Assembly (NCBI RefSeq): GCF_029867415.1
Contig: NC_081180.1
Location: 232,118,625-232,182,624, forward strand
DNA length: 64,000 bases
Direction: 5' to 3'
From: Vicia villosa
Lineage: Eukaryota; Streptophyta; Magnoliopsida; Fabales; Fabaceae
Shown here: positions 39,202 through 50,599 of the stretch, one piece after another
Numbering within the stretch: position 1 is the first letter of the stretch
How the letters are laid out: the number at the start of each line of letters is the position of its first letter
Program-made: the position numbers and the translations under genes
The notes under the pieces: generated by a model
What the model was told of the DNA's origin: nothing
The model's input: only the letters and a program-made list of their open reading frames with translations
The model's database searches: none

Positions 39202-42043
39202 ATGGCTTCCCACAAATCTTCAAGAAAGAGATCTAGCCGGGGAGACTCCTCTTCTTAACAACAAACTGAACTAGAAAATGCCCTATCTCTAATTACTGAC
39301 GAACTTGTTGAATCCTACTCATCCAACTTCAGCAAGAGGAAAGTCATTAAGCAATTCATGCTGTTTACGGGAACCTTGCGTAGACTTCATCTACAACAGA
39401 TAATTGATTTGCTTGAAGTTCAAAAATTGGGTGCTTTTCTTGAATTAAGTCATGGTTATAATGCGGATTTGGTTTGGATCTTCTATAATGGGATGGAAGG
39501 ACCCTTCCATGGAATTTATTTCAATTTTAAGATGGGTACCACTACATACACCATCACCGACAATACCTTGAAGCATGTCGGTTTGTTTCCGCTAAGTGAT
39601 AATGCGGTAACTGTAACTGATACAAATGTGTTGACTCAATTTGACTACAATGATGCCTTGAATAATATGTTGAGGCGGCCTCATCCTGATCATATAGTTC
39701 AAAGCAATTTGTTTCCAAGGACTGCTACTACAGGTTTGCTGAACATAGTTGATAGAGTTCTGCAATGGATTGTGGCACGAATCATCCGTCCTAAGCAAGG
39801 TGGACATTCTCGTGTTGACCAACAAGAGGTTTATCTAGTCTGGATGATCAAGAGCAGAATTCCGGTAAATTGGCCTCATTTCATAGCAAAGTGAATGTTT
39901 GAGTTAAAGGAATCTGGTAGAGGTACCGCACTTGGATATGCATCGTTCATTCAATGGGTGCTTAACAGGGTGAATATTCCAACTCAACAGCTTCCAATGA
40001 TGTCCATTTCAATCTACCAAGAGTTCACAAAGAAAACTTTGAACATGATGGGATTCTTCTACAATCAAGCCACAGGAACCTACCGAGCTGTTCTAAGGGG
40101 TTACAATGCGGATCTCAACAGAGAAGATGAGGATGATATGGATGTTGAAGACGATGAAGAGAATGAAGGTGAAGATGAAGATGAAGATGTGGGTGCTAGA
40201 AATAAAGGCTCAAATGTTGCTAATTTGATTGAAGCTACGCGTCTTCAACAAATTGAAAATCAAAATTTGATGAATGAGCGCCTTACTAGTTTGACCTCCC
40301 GTGTCACTAAGCAAGGTAAACAATTTACGGCTTACTCCACCATTCAAAAGCAAAGGTACAACACGCTTTATGGCATGATTGACGCTCAAAGCAACCATAT
40401 CTCCTCATTCACAAATGCCTTCATGCAACACTACCCATTTCCTCAAGTTCATGCCATTCAACTGTGAGGGCAAGGTGTAGTTTTCATGATGTCAAAACAT
40501 TGTGAATCAACTACAACTTAAGTGGAATCCCAGAAATCGAGCAAATGCAACCAAGACAAGAACTTTTGGCCACAAGACACCAATAGGTCGACTCATACAT
40601 ATTATAGGTCGACCTACTGCAAGCCCTTTGCGAAGGAATTCAGGTGAAAGCTGAATGCGTCGACGCATTGCTTCCTTAGGTCGACACATTGGTATTTTGA
40701 GGAACTCACGGGAATGCGCACGTCGACCCTTCAGGTCGACGCATAATATTTTGGTTACTCAAGTGCAAGAACAAAATGCGTCGACGCATTGCTTCCTTAG
40801 GTCGACGCATGGTATTTTGAGGAACTCACCGGAATGCGCACGCCGACCCTTCAGGTCGACGCAAGTGTCACACATTGCTCATTTTCAGGTGCAATACACT
40901 CAATAGGTCGACCTATGCAGAGAGCAGGTCAACCTGTCGCTAATAAATCTGGTTTTCTGCTGTCTTCAAGTTGGCCTATGCATTGTATGTGGTATAAATA
41001 CTCAAGTGATCATTCTCAAGCATTTTAACAAGAAACATGAAAGATTGACTCAGCTTCTTTTCATCTTCAACCTTTCGCTTATTGATCGAAAATCACACAT
41101 AATCATCTTTCTCGATCGAAGTAAGGAACGTGTGTTGATAAGGTTCGACGGTAGATATTTGTCTTGTTCAAGATTCGACGGTAGACATTCATCTTGTTCG
41201 AGTGAAGATTGTTGAGGGTGTTTCTTGTATAAAACCTTAGGGTTTTTCTTTCTTCATCAAACATTTTGTTCGAAGGTTTTTGACGATCGATTCGCTATGG
41301 TAATCAATTCAGCCGTGCATAAGGGATTGAAGATCCGCTCAACAAACTTGCTACAACCGGAGGATTGAGAAAGGAACGATTGGGGTCTTGATCGGTGAAG
41401 ATCATAGACATTAACTTGATTCAACTTGAATCAAGGGGAGGATCAAATTGTATTCAATTTTACTACATGTGTGTAGTTGGTGATTGGTACTTTCTATCCT
41501 TGTTAAACATTTTGGAATCTAATAAAACTTTCCTAATTTCATTTGAAATTAGGGGCAGACGTACTTCTGCGAGGACGATAGAGGAACTGCCTAAACAAAT
41601 ATCGTGTTCCTTATCGCTTTTACTTTATCTTGTTTCCATTTGTTTTCGTTTATTTTCACTGTTGAACAAAAACTAAGGTTAGGTAAATATCGATCACCAA
41701 GTGTTCGATAAAATTACTCAATCAAATTTTTGTTCAAATTTTAGTGAAAACGTTCATTGTGAGTAATATACCATATAGTGTGCAATTGATACAATTGATA
41801 TATTCGTTAAAACGTAATTCATTACTTGACATTTTCATCCGTTCGGTTTAGTGCACATACCCGGTCTCCGATAACATAATCGCTCTTAGACGATTAAGTG
41901 ATTCAGGGAAGTCACGTTTCAAAAGCTAAAATTTTCTTAAGTCGGAAAAAGGTGGTCTATTCACCCCCCTCTAGACCATTCCTATCGTCTAACATCAACC
42001 TCCACCTCCAGATCAAAAGAGAAATGAAGATGATGATGCCTAG
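39202..42043 (+). pseudogene. Envelope-like / plant-transposon-protein third ORF, interrupted by a solo LTR
   Basis: A third ORF between pol and the 3' LTR, as described for SIRE-type plant elements and often labelled envelope-like or putative plant transposon protein. It starts MASHKSSRKRSSRG, then has a TAA at codon 19 (39256-39258) and a TGA at 39892-39894. Without the insertion it would be 434 codons in one frame. The middle contains globular sequence (LELSHGYNADLVWIFYNGME, VDRVLQWIVARIIRPKQGG). A long Asp/Glu stretch lies at about 40117-40190, followed by a Gln-rich coiled-coil-like segment. No signal peptide or clear membrane anchor is visible. The frame is interrupted at 40462 by a solo LTR and its last 14 codons resume at 42000, ending TAG at 42041-42043. 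Function is unknown in this family. Confidence 0.8.
40463..41994 (+). mobile_element. Solo LTR of the same SIRE-like copia family, target duplication TCAAC
   Basis: TGTGAGGGCAAG...CTATCGTCTAACA, 1532 bp, alignable along its whole length with the LTRs at 32935 and 42486. Duplicated TCAAC lies at 40458-40462 and 41995-41999. It sits in the third ORF of its host element. It carries two perfect 16-bp palindromes AATGCGTCGACGCATT (40654-40669 and 40775-40790), about 121 bp apart. Confidence 0.94.
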
Positions 42044-42327
42044 TTTCCTCTTTTCATGCATGAACCATTTACATCTTTTATGAACAATTTAAGTGTTTTT
42101 GTGTTCTTTATTTTAATTTGTGTGTAAGAATATTACTTTGAGCGATGTGCTCATTGCGTGTTTGGTTATTTATGTTATTGTTGCCTTCTTTATTTTGTCA
42201 TTAAGTGTCGTTTTATGTGAATGATTGCTTTGTGATTACGATTGCAAAAGGGCTCGGTGATGATCAACCTTGGATTATATTATCCCACCATTTATGTATA
42301 ATATTGCTTGTATCTTTTTGATGTTGT

Positions 42328-42483
42328 CAAAGGGGGAAAATGCATTGGATTAGCGAATTAGTACACTACAGCAAACATATGCACCAAGACAGGGGAAGCA
42401 AGCAAAAGGGGAAGCAAGCATTCTGTTTTACGTAGTGCCTCGACAAAAAATTCCCAAGTTTTGCCATCATCAAAAAAGGGGAG
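42328..42483 (+). other. Two polypurine tracts upstream of the 3' LTR
   Basis: AAAGGGGGAAAA near 42330 lies about 150 bp upstream of the LTR, and AAAAAAGGGGAG (42472-42483) lies two bases before it. The second is the likely plus-strand primer; the first could be an auxiliary tract. Confidence 0.65.
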
Positions 42484-42485
42484 TA

Positions 42486-43965
42486 TGTGAGGAAAAATGT
42501 GTGGTTTTCATGATGTCAAAACATTGTGAACTTGACACAATCAAAGTGGAATAAAAGAAATCAAATGGATGCAACAAAGAAAAGAATTTTTTGCTACAAG
42601 ACCTCAATAGGTCGACTCACAAGTACAATAGGTTGACCTACTGCTATCATTTGTGAAAGATTCCATGTCAAGGCAGAACGCGTCGACGCATTGCCTCCTC
42701 AGGTCAACACATGACATTTTGAGGGAACCTCGGGTATACACACGCCGACCCTTCAGGTCGACGCATCCTATCTTGGTGACTTAAGGACTCAGTGTACGAA
42801 CAGAATGCGTCGACGCTTGATGGCTCAGGTCGACGCATTGCATTTTGAGGAAACCTCGGGTATGCGCACGCCGACCCTTCAGGTCGACGCAAGTGTCATG
42901 CTTGGTCCAAAAACATGTGGAGAATTTCAACAGGTCAACCTATGCAGGGGAGCAGGTCGACCTATCGCTACTTTTACTGGTTTTTTGCTGTTTTTACATT
43001 GGCTAATGCAAGGGGTGTGGTATATATATCAAATTGATCATTCTCAAGCAAATTAACAAGGAACGTGAAAGATATACTCAAGCTTCTTCTCGTCTTTAAC
43101 CTTTCTCTTATTGATCTAAAATCACACATAATTATCTTTTTCGATCAAAGTAAGGAACGTGCGTTGATAAGGTTCGACGGTAGATATTGGTCTTGTTCGA
43201 GTGAAGATTGGTGAGGGTGTTTCTTGTATAAAACCTTAGGGTTTTTCCTTCTACATCAAAGGTTTGATTCGAAGGTTTTTGATGATCGCTTCGCTTTGGT
43301 AATCAATTCAGCCGAGCATAAGGAATTGAGGGATTGAAGATCCGCTCATCAAATTTGCTACAACCGGAGGATTGAAAAGGAAGGATCGGGGTCTTGATCG
43401 GTGAAGATCATTGACATTGACTTGATTCAACTTGAATCAAGGGGAGGAAAGACGTACTCCAAATTCTATCCTTGTTAAACATTTTGCAATTAAATAAAAC
43501 TTTCCTAATTTCATTTGAAATTAGGGGCAGACGTACTCCTGCGAGGACGATAGAGGAAATGCCTTAACAAATCTCGTGTTCTTTATCGCTCTTACTTTTA
43601 TCTTTTAATATTTGTTTTGTTAAATTTCCATTGTTGAGAAAAAATTGAGATTTGGTGAATATCGATCACCAAGTGTTCGATAAAATTACTCAATCACTTT
43701 TTGGTCAAATTTTGGTATAAACGTTCATTGTGAGTAATACTCCATTAAGTTTGTATTTGACTTAATTGATAAATTCGTTAAAACGTAATTCATAATTTGT
43801 CATTTTTCATCCGTTCGGTTTAGTGCATATATTCGGTCCTCGATAACTCGATCGTTCGGAGACGATTAAGTGATTCAGGAAAGTCATGTTTCAAAAGCTA
43901 AAATTTTCTTAAGTCGGAAAAATGTGGTCTATTCACCCCCTCTAGACCATCCCTATCGTCTAACA
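42486..43965 (+). repeat. 3' LTR of the SIRE-like copia element (1480 bp)
   Basis: TGTGAGGAAAAATG...CTAACA. Lacks a segment of about 40 bp present in the 5' LTR (junction near 43450). Retains the GTCGAC-centred repeat arrangement. Confidence 0.92.
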
Positions 43966-44386
43966 TATGTCTCACCCTTTTTGTTGATCATTTTCAGATT
44001 AAAGAGTTGTGGCGTTGTGCTTGGTGAGGATAGCTTGTAGGCTAATCCATTTAGTCCAGTCGTGTCGGTGTCATGCTCTGGTCTTGTAATATTGGGGAAC
44101 GTTTGCTTTGGAGTTATTTTAAATGGCCTCTTGTTTTATTCTATTGAATAATTTTTTTGAATTAAGATGATGGTTTGGCGATGTTTTCTTAAAGTTTATA
44201 TTATTCAACTATTAATTTTATTCCGATGTGTTAAACATGTCTTGAACGAATAAAGTTGATTTATGTTCCTCGTAAGAAGCATGACTGTTGTTTGATATTT
44301 TTATTTAGGAGTTGTGACATCCTTTTACATGTTTTACTCTGTATTTTATTTAATTTCCGCGGGGTTTAGAAGGGTGTTACATAGAC

Positions 44387-44551
44387 TATAGGATAATTAA
44401 CACCACTTGCATTGACAACTTGAGACCAAATTAAATCATCATTTTCATGAACCATCTCTTCTACAACTTCACCATATTCTTCTATCTCTCCCATCTCTTC
44501 CACCAACCATTCAGTGTGATAGTTAATGTCATTCAAAATCATATGATCCAT
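44387..44551 (-). pseudogene. Acidic coding relic (right half)
   Basis: Minus-strand frame MDHMILNDINYHTEWLVEEM... with acidic blocks and WSQVVNASGVNYPIVY, running into the TAGAC duplication. The reading continues on the other side of the nested LTR at 31382 for about 20 codons before a stop, with the acidic tail one frame away. I do not recognise the family. Confidence 0.4.
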
Positions 44552-45149
44552 CTTGTCACGACATTTATATATTTATTTCAAAGTGTGATTATACTTAATG
44601 AAAACCAAGTCATGTAACTTTTGGTGCTCTAGCTTATTTCTCTTCTTAGAAAGCATCAATAATATAATAATTTGAAGTATTAGCCTAATAATTTAGAATG
44701 TAAGATACTTTAATATCCTATTCAAAATCAATACTTAGATGCTCAAACACACTTCAGTTGCTCCACATCTGGAATCACTGCAAGTCAAACTCAACACTTT
44801 AACCATCAATAATTGTAAATCACGAGTTTTGTCTCTATAAGACTTTCGTCAGTCAGGTGCAAGTAAAAAATTATTTACATTATAATATACATAAAGTGTT
44901 TCAGATGGATTTTAATTGTAAGAAATGAACTTCCATCTTACTTGGAGCGAATGCCAACCTTTGTATAGTATTTGCACCTATTCCAAAGAGACTTTGGCAT
45001 TCCTGAATTGTGCCAATTAAACTAAAATCATATCTTCCATTTCATGGCATTCATTATGGAAAGATATACAAATGACAATTTAGAAGAATTCAAATTTTTA
45101 ATAGAGGAAGCAGACATCACAAATGATTGAGTGGAAAAATATTTTGGAG
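44552..45149. other. Unassigned AT-rich region
   Basis: No coding, RNA or mobile-element signature recognised. Confidence 0.4.
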
Positions 45150-45625
45150 CTACTCTGCAATATCAAATATTTGAGAAGTGATCTCTGATGGGTATACATG
45201 ATAAGAACCAAAACCAATGATAATATGAGCCACATCAACATCATTGGATGATGGACTATTAAAGATCATCTTATTTTCTCCTAACATTTTGGGAGAATGT
45301 GAGTTCCAATGAATTTTTCCTAGCAAAAAAAGGCATTCATCAATACTAACTCCAATTATCCCATACAAATTTTCTTTGTGAATAGGAGCAATAAAAATAT
45401 ATAGACGAGTGAAAAAAATTTCCTTTATTTGAAATCAAGTTAGAGTTAAATTCGAGTCTGATTTCTTTTGCCAACAACTTATTAACAGGTGAATCAACAT
45501 TTGGAAGATGAGTATGTTGTATAATATTGTCAAGAAGGCTCTCAAAATGATCTTGAAGGGCCATCAAGAACTGAACAAGGCATTGCTCTTTTCTTTGGTC
45601 GGTGTATGCTTTCACACCGGTTTCT
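45150..45625 (-). pseudogene. Copia gag fragment (minus strand)
   Basis: Minus-strand reading gives QCLVQFLMALQDHFESLLDN then HTHLPNVDSPVNKLLAKEIR, a recognisable block of copia Gag. A stop at about 45346 and a frame change follow, then ECLFLLGKIHWNSHSPK, which fits the sequence after the knuckle in the same family. No LTR or pol found nearby, so a small truncated relic. Confidence 0.6.
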
Positions 45626-45639
45626 GACTTACATAGTAG

Positions 45640-45765
45640 ATCGACTAATCCGGCTCGTGCACTGGCCAAACGTTGTTTCTGCCAGGAATCGAACTCGATA
45701 TTCCCCGAATATCGTCCTTTGCATAGACTCGTTTGTCACTCGAGCCCAAATGCTTGGTTAGGTTA
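45640..45765 (-). mobile_element. Possible tRNA-derived SINE
   Basis: On the minus strand TTTGGGCTCGAGTGACAAACG is followed about 35 bases later by GAGTTCGATTCCTGG, which resembles a Pol III B box, and then by GCCAGTGCACGAGCCGGATTAG. The layout fits a tRNA-derived SINE body. No tail or target duplication was defined. Confidence 0.4.
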
Positions 45766-46147
45766 GGTATACTTTTTGTATTTAATATTTTAAAGTAATT
45801 TTAAATTTTAATTAATTATTGCTAGATATTAATACCCAATAAAGCTATATAGTAGATTTGGGAAAACCCTTTTTCTTTTTAATTCTTAAAGAACTACTCT
45901 TATTTTGTTGATTCGTTTTATCTCCTAAGTTGCCAAACTAAACACTAAATTATCAAACAAGTGGATTATTATTATATTATTAACAAACCAAATATTAAAA
46001 TGATATACTATTAACATCTTACTCACTTCTTCTTGCATACAATTTCAATGGTGCTACAAATATGCTTCTCATACGCATTCATGCACAACATACCTATTCT
46101 ATTTTACATCATTTACCACACCAACCACTCTTTTTCTCCAACAAACC

Positions 46148-46155
46148 TATATAAA
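46148..46155 (+). promoter_or_regulatory. TATA box of the KCS homologue
   Basis: TATATAAA 163 bases upstream of the start codon, in a CT-rich context typical of a plant 5' UTR. The region 45766-46317 otherwise shows no gene. Confidence 0.55.
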
Positions 46156-46317
46156 CCCTCCATCATGCTTCATTCCCTTCCTATACTTTTCAAACCTCTC
46201 TATTTCACTTTCCCATTTCTCAACTCAACAAAATTCAATCATGCCAATCAATTTCCATTAGCTCATTAAATCATCTATACATTTTCAACTTTTTTCTTCA
46301 ATCAATTTTTTCCCCTC

Positions 46318-49048
46318 ATGTCAAATGAAAGTGAAGAATTTTCCACAGAAATTTCACAAAGGGGTGCAGAAAGCAATGGTCCAATTTCATTCTTGGTTAA
46401 AGTACGGCCCAGAATGCCAGATTTTCTTAGTTCTGTTAATCTAAAATATGTGAAATTGGGCTATGGTTATCTTATTAACCATCGCTCTTATTTACTATTG
46501 GCACCCCTTCTGACTGCAATCTTGATTAACCATCTTGGAAAATTCACTATGGAAGATCTCTTTGTGAAATATAGCATCACTGAGGGTTTGTTTATTTCAG
46601 GAGTTTTGTTACTTATGCTCTATATTTATATTGATTCTACATCACGTTCTACATATTTGATCGATTTCTCATGTTATCGACCTTCAAATGATTACAAGGT
46701 AATGTAAAAGTTATGAATTTTTATGTATATAAGATCCGTTTGGATTGAATTATTCAAATTTATGTGATACTGTTTAAGAAACTTTTTAAAATAACTTAGG
46801 ACATTTTTTATAAACTTCTTTGAATTTTTTTTATGTTATCCAAAATAGCTTATGGAAATAACTAATGGTAAATAGAAAAATAATTTAAATTCATTTTATC
46901 ATTTATGATAAAAGTAATTTATGCAACTATTCATACATCTTCATTTTAATAAGTGTTTATGCAATAACTCGCGAATAAGTAGTTTATCCAAACAAACGAT
47001 TCAATTTAGATTTTTAAAAACAAAAATAAATAAATTTATTTTTGTTTATATTTTAATAATAAGCGTTTATATGAAAACGTCTTATCAACAGTCTTAAGTT
47101 AGAAATCAAATTCCTTATAGTAAAAAATTTCATGCATTTAGTATTTTTGTAGTTGTTGGATTAAGATCAAACTGTCTATATTTAAATAAAAATTTTAATT
47201 TGTCTTATAGTAAAATATTAAACTTAAATTTTAACGGTTTCATCTTGATTCGATGCCTGATAACACGCCGAATGTGTGAGCGCAGGAATGTGTGACTCTA
47301 AATCCCTTAAGTTATTACATAAACTATGATAAATGTACTCTTTGTGCGCAGATCTCTAAGGAAGAGTTCATTGAGTTAGCAAAAACATCAGGAAATTTCA
47401 ATGAATCCGCCATTAAATTTCAAGAACAAGTTCTCAGAAAATCAGGTATAGGAGATGAAACGTACTTGCCAAAATCAGTTTTTCGCCCTGGTTACACGTC
47501 ATCATTAAAAGAAGGCAGAGAAGAACTATCAATGGTGATGTTTGGTGCAATTAAGAACCTTCTTGCAACCACAAAAGTAAAACCAAAAGACATCAAAATC
47601 CTTATAGTAAACTGTGGAATATTGAACACAACTCCATCAATCTCATCAATGGTGATAAACCATTTCAAGCTTAGGCCCGATATTCGTAGCTTTAACCTTG
47701 GTGGTATGGGTTGTGCAGCGGGAATCACAGCTATTGATTTTGCTAAAGACCTTCTTGATGCTTATCCAGGATCTTATGCATTGGTAGTTAGCACAGAAGC
47801 TGTTAGCTATTCATGGTATAGTGGAAATGAGTATGACATGCTTCTTCCTAATTGCTTCTTTAGAATGGGAGCTTCGGCCGTCTTGCTCTCAAATTATCGA
47901 CTGGACAGATGGCGCGCTAAGTATGAACTCAAACAGGTATTATCTCTTCATCATATCGTTTCTTTTGTTTAATTCGTAAAAGATTGATTTTAGGGTTACT
48001 CTAATATATCTGATTCTCAAGGTCAAGGAAATTGTGCAATCACAGAGTCACCAAGTTTGAAAAGTTGTTTAGTATTTATCGGACGGTTCAAACTTGCTGA
48101 CTACATGACATATTCTAGCAATCACGTAGTCAATTAGTCAGAAATAAAGTGCGTAATCAAGATTAAAAGACTCATAATTTAAATTTAGTCAATCAAATTT
48201 TTAGAAAGATGTAAAAAATAAGCTTGAGATATAAGTTATCTGATATTTATCAAATGCTTCAAACTTGTTAACTACGAGATATATTATAGCAGTCACGTAG
48301 TCAACAAGTCTAAAGTGAGCTTTGCGATCAAGATTCATTTTAAACACGTAAAAATCAAATTCAAAGAGACTTACACTATAAACATGAAATATTAGTTGTA
48401 TTGTCTCGAAGAAATATTTCAGTTCAGACATACCGATTACGTGACTTTTAAAATCTCTTATTGGTTTGAGATATGACCAACCAACCCATGTTGCAGCTAG
48501 TCAGAACACACAAAGGAATGGACAACAAAAGCTACAAAAGCATACATCAAAGAGAAGACAATGAGGGAAAGAAAGGACTTTCAATAAGCAAAGATGTGAT
48601 TGAAGTTGGAGGCAATGCACTAAAAGCCAACATCACAACACTTGGTCCACTAGTACTACCTATTTCAGAACAACTTCACTTCTTCACAAACTTACTCTTC
48701 AAGAAAAAGAAAACAAAGCCATGCATTCCTGATTTCAAGCTAGCTTTTGAGCATGTATGTGCATTGGCAACAAGCAAGAAAGTGTTGGACGAGATACAAA
48801 AGAATTTGGAGTTGAATGAGGAGTACATGGAAGCATCAAGGAAGACATTAGAGAGATTTGGTAACACTTCAAGTAGTAGTAATTGGTATGAACTTGCATA
48901 TCTTGAGTTCAATAAAAGGATTAAGAAAGGTGATAGAGTTTGTCAGATAGCTTTTGGGTCTGGATTTATGTGTAATAGTGTTGTTTGGAAAGCACTTAGG
49001 AATGTTGGGAAGCCTAAACAAAGTCCTTGGATTGAGGATGATAATTGA
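46318..49048 (+). CDS. 3-ketoacyl-CoA synthase homologue, three exons, catalytic His missing
   Basis: Exons 46318-46698, 47352-47936 and 48497-49048 join in phase 0 with GT/AG introns (donors AAG|GTAATG and CAG|GTATTA; acceptors GCGCAG| and TTGCAG|), giving 505 residues, the usual KCS length. KCS enzymes condense malonyl-CoA with a long acyl-CoA in the ER as the first step of very-long-chain fatty acid elongation (waxes, suberin, sphingolipids). Exon 1 has two hydrophobic segments ([28 protein letters not shown]) before DFSCYRP. Exon 2 has the active-site Cys in [11 protein letters not shown] and [10 protein letters not shown]. Exon 3 has [22 protein letters not shown] and the conserved Asn in RFGNTSSSS. 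Two conserved His are changed: the catalytic one (His391 in FAE1) is Leu in [11 protein letters not shown], and the one before RFGNTS (His420) is Glu. The gene may be active with altered chemistry, a catalytically dead regulator, or a drifting copy. Confidence 0.9.
46699..47351 (+). other. Intron 1 of the KCS homologue
   Basis: 653 bp, AT-rich, GTAATG...GCGCAG, placed between Lys-127 and Ile-128 of the deduced protein. Confidence 0.8.
47937..48496 (+). other. Intron 2 of the KCS homologue
   Basis: 560 bp, GTATTA...TTGCAG. Contains two near-copies of a segment with ATCACGTAGTCAA (about 48118 and 48292), an internal duplication of roughly 175-bp period. Confidence 0.75.

Positions 49049-50599
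<1,551 letters not shown>

Larger units (their letters stand above)
32935..43965 (+). mobile_element. SIRE-like Ty1-copia retrotransposon with envelope-like third ORF, target duplication TATGT
   Basis: Two LTRs start TGTGAGG and end CTAACA. Target duplications TATGT flank the element at 32930-32934 and 43966-43970. Order: 5' LTR, Met-tRNA-type primer site, gag, integrase-RT-RNase H (protease missing), envelope-like ORF, purine tracts, 3' LTR. Copia domain order (integrase before RT) is clear. Stops in every ORF, a large deletion of protease, and a second solo LTR within the third ORF show the copy is dead. LTRs differ by many substitutions, and the 3' LTR lacks about 40 bp near 43450, so it is far older than the Ogre-like element at 1-10816. 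Confidence 0.93.
31388..44381 (+). mobile_element. Solo gypsy-type LTR (about 1.96 kb net) with a nested copia insertion, target duplication TAGAC
   Basis: Begins TATAACAACCC (a mutated TGTAACACCC) at 31388 and ends AGGGTGTTACA at 44381. Flanking TAGAC duplications lie at 31383-31387 and 44382-44386. Similar in inverted order to the solo LTR at 23144-25273, for example GGTACCACATGCATAGTGTC near 32710 and the terminal TTTAGAAGGGTGTTACA. It is divided into 31388-32934 and 43971-44381 by a copia element with TATGT duplications. The lost G at position 2 and the diverged sequence point to greater age than its insert. Confidence 0.9.

Noticed and set aside
40655..40906. ORF with Arg-rich repeats in the copia LTR (also 42704-43056)
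   Set aside because: It reads through the GTCGAC palindrome repeat of the LTR; present in three LTRs with different interruptions.
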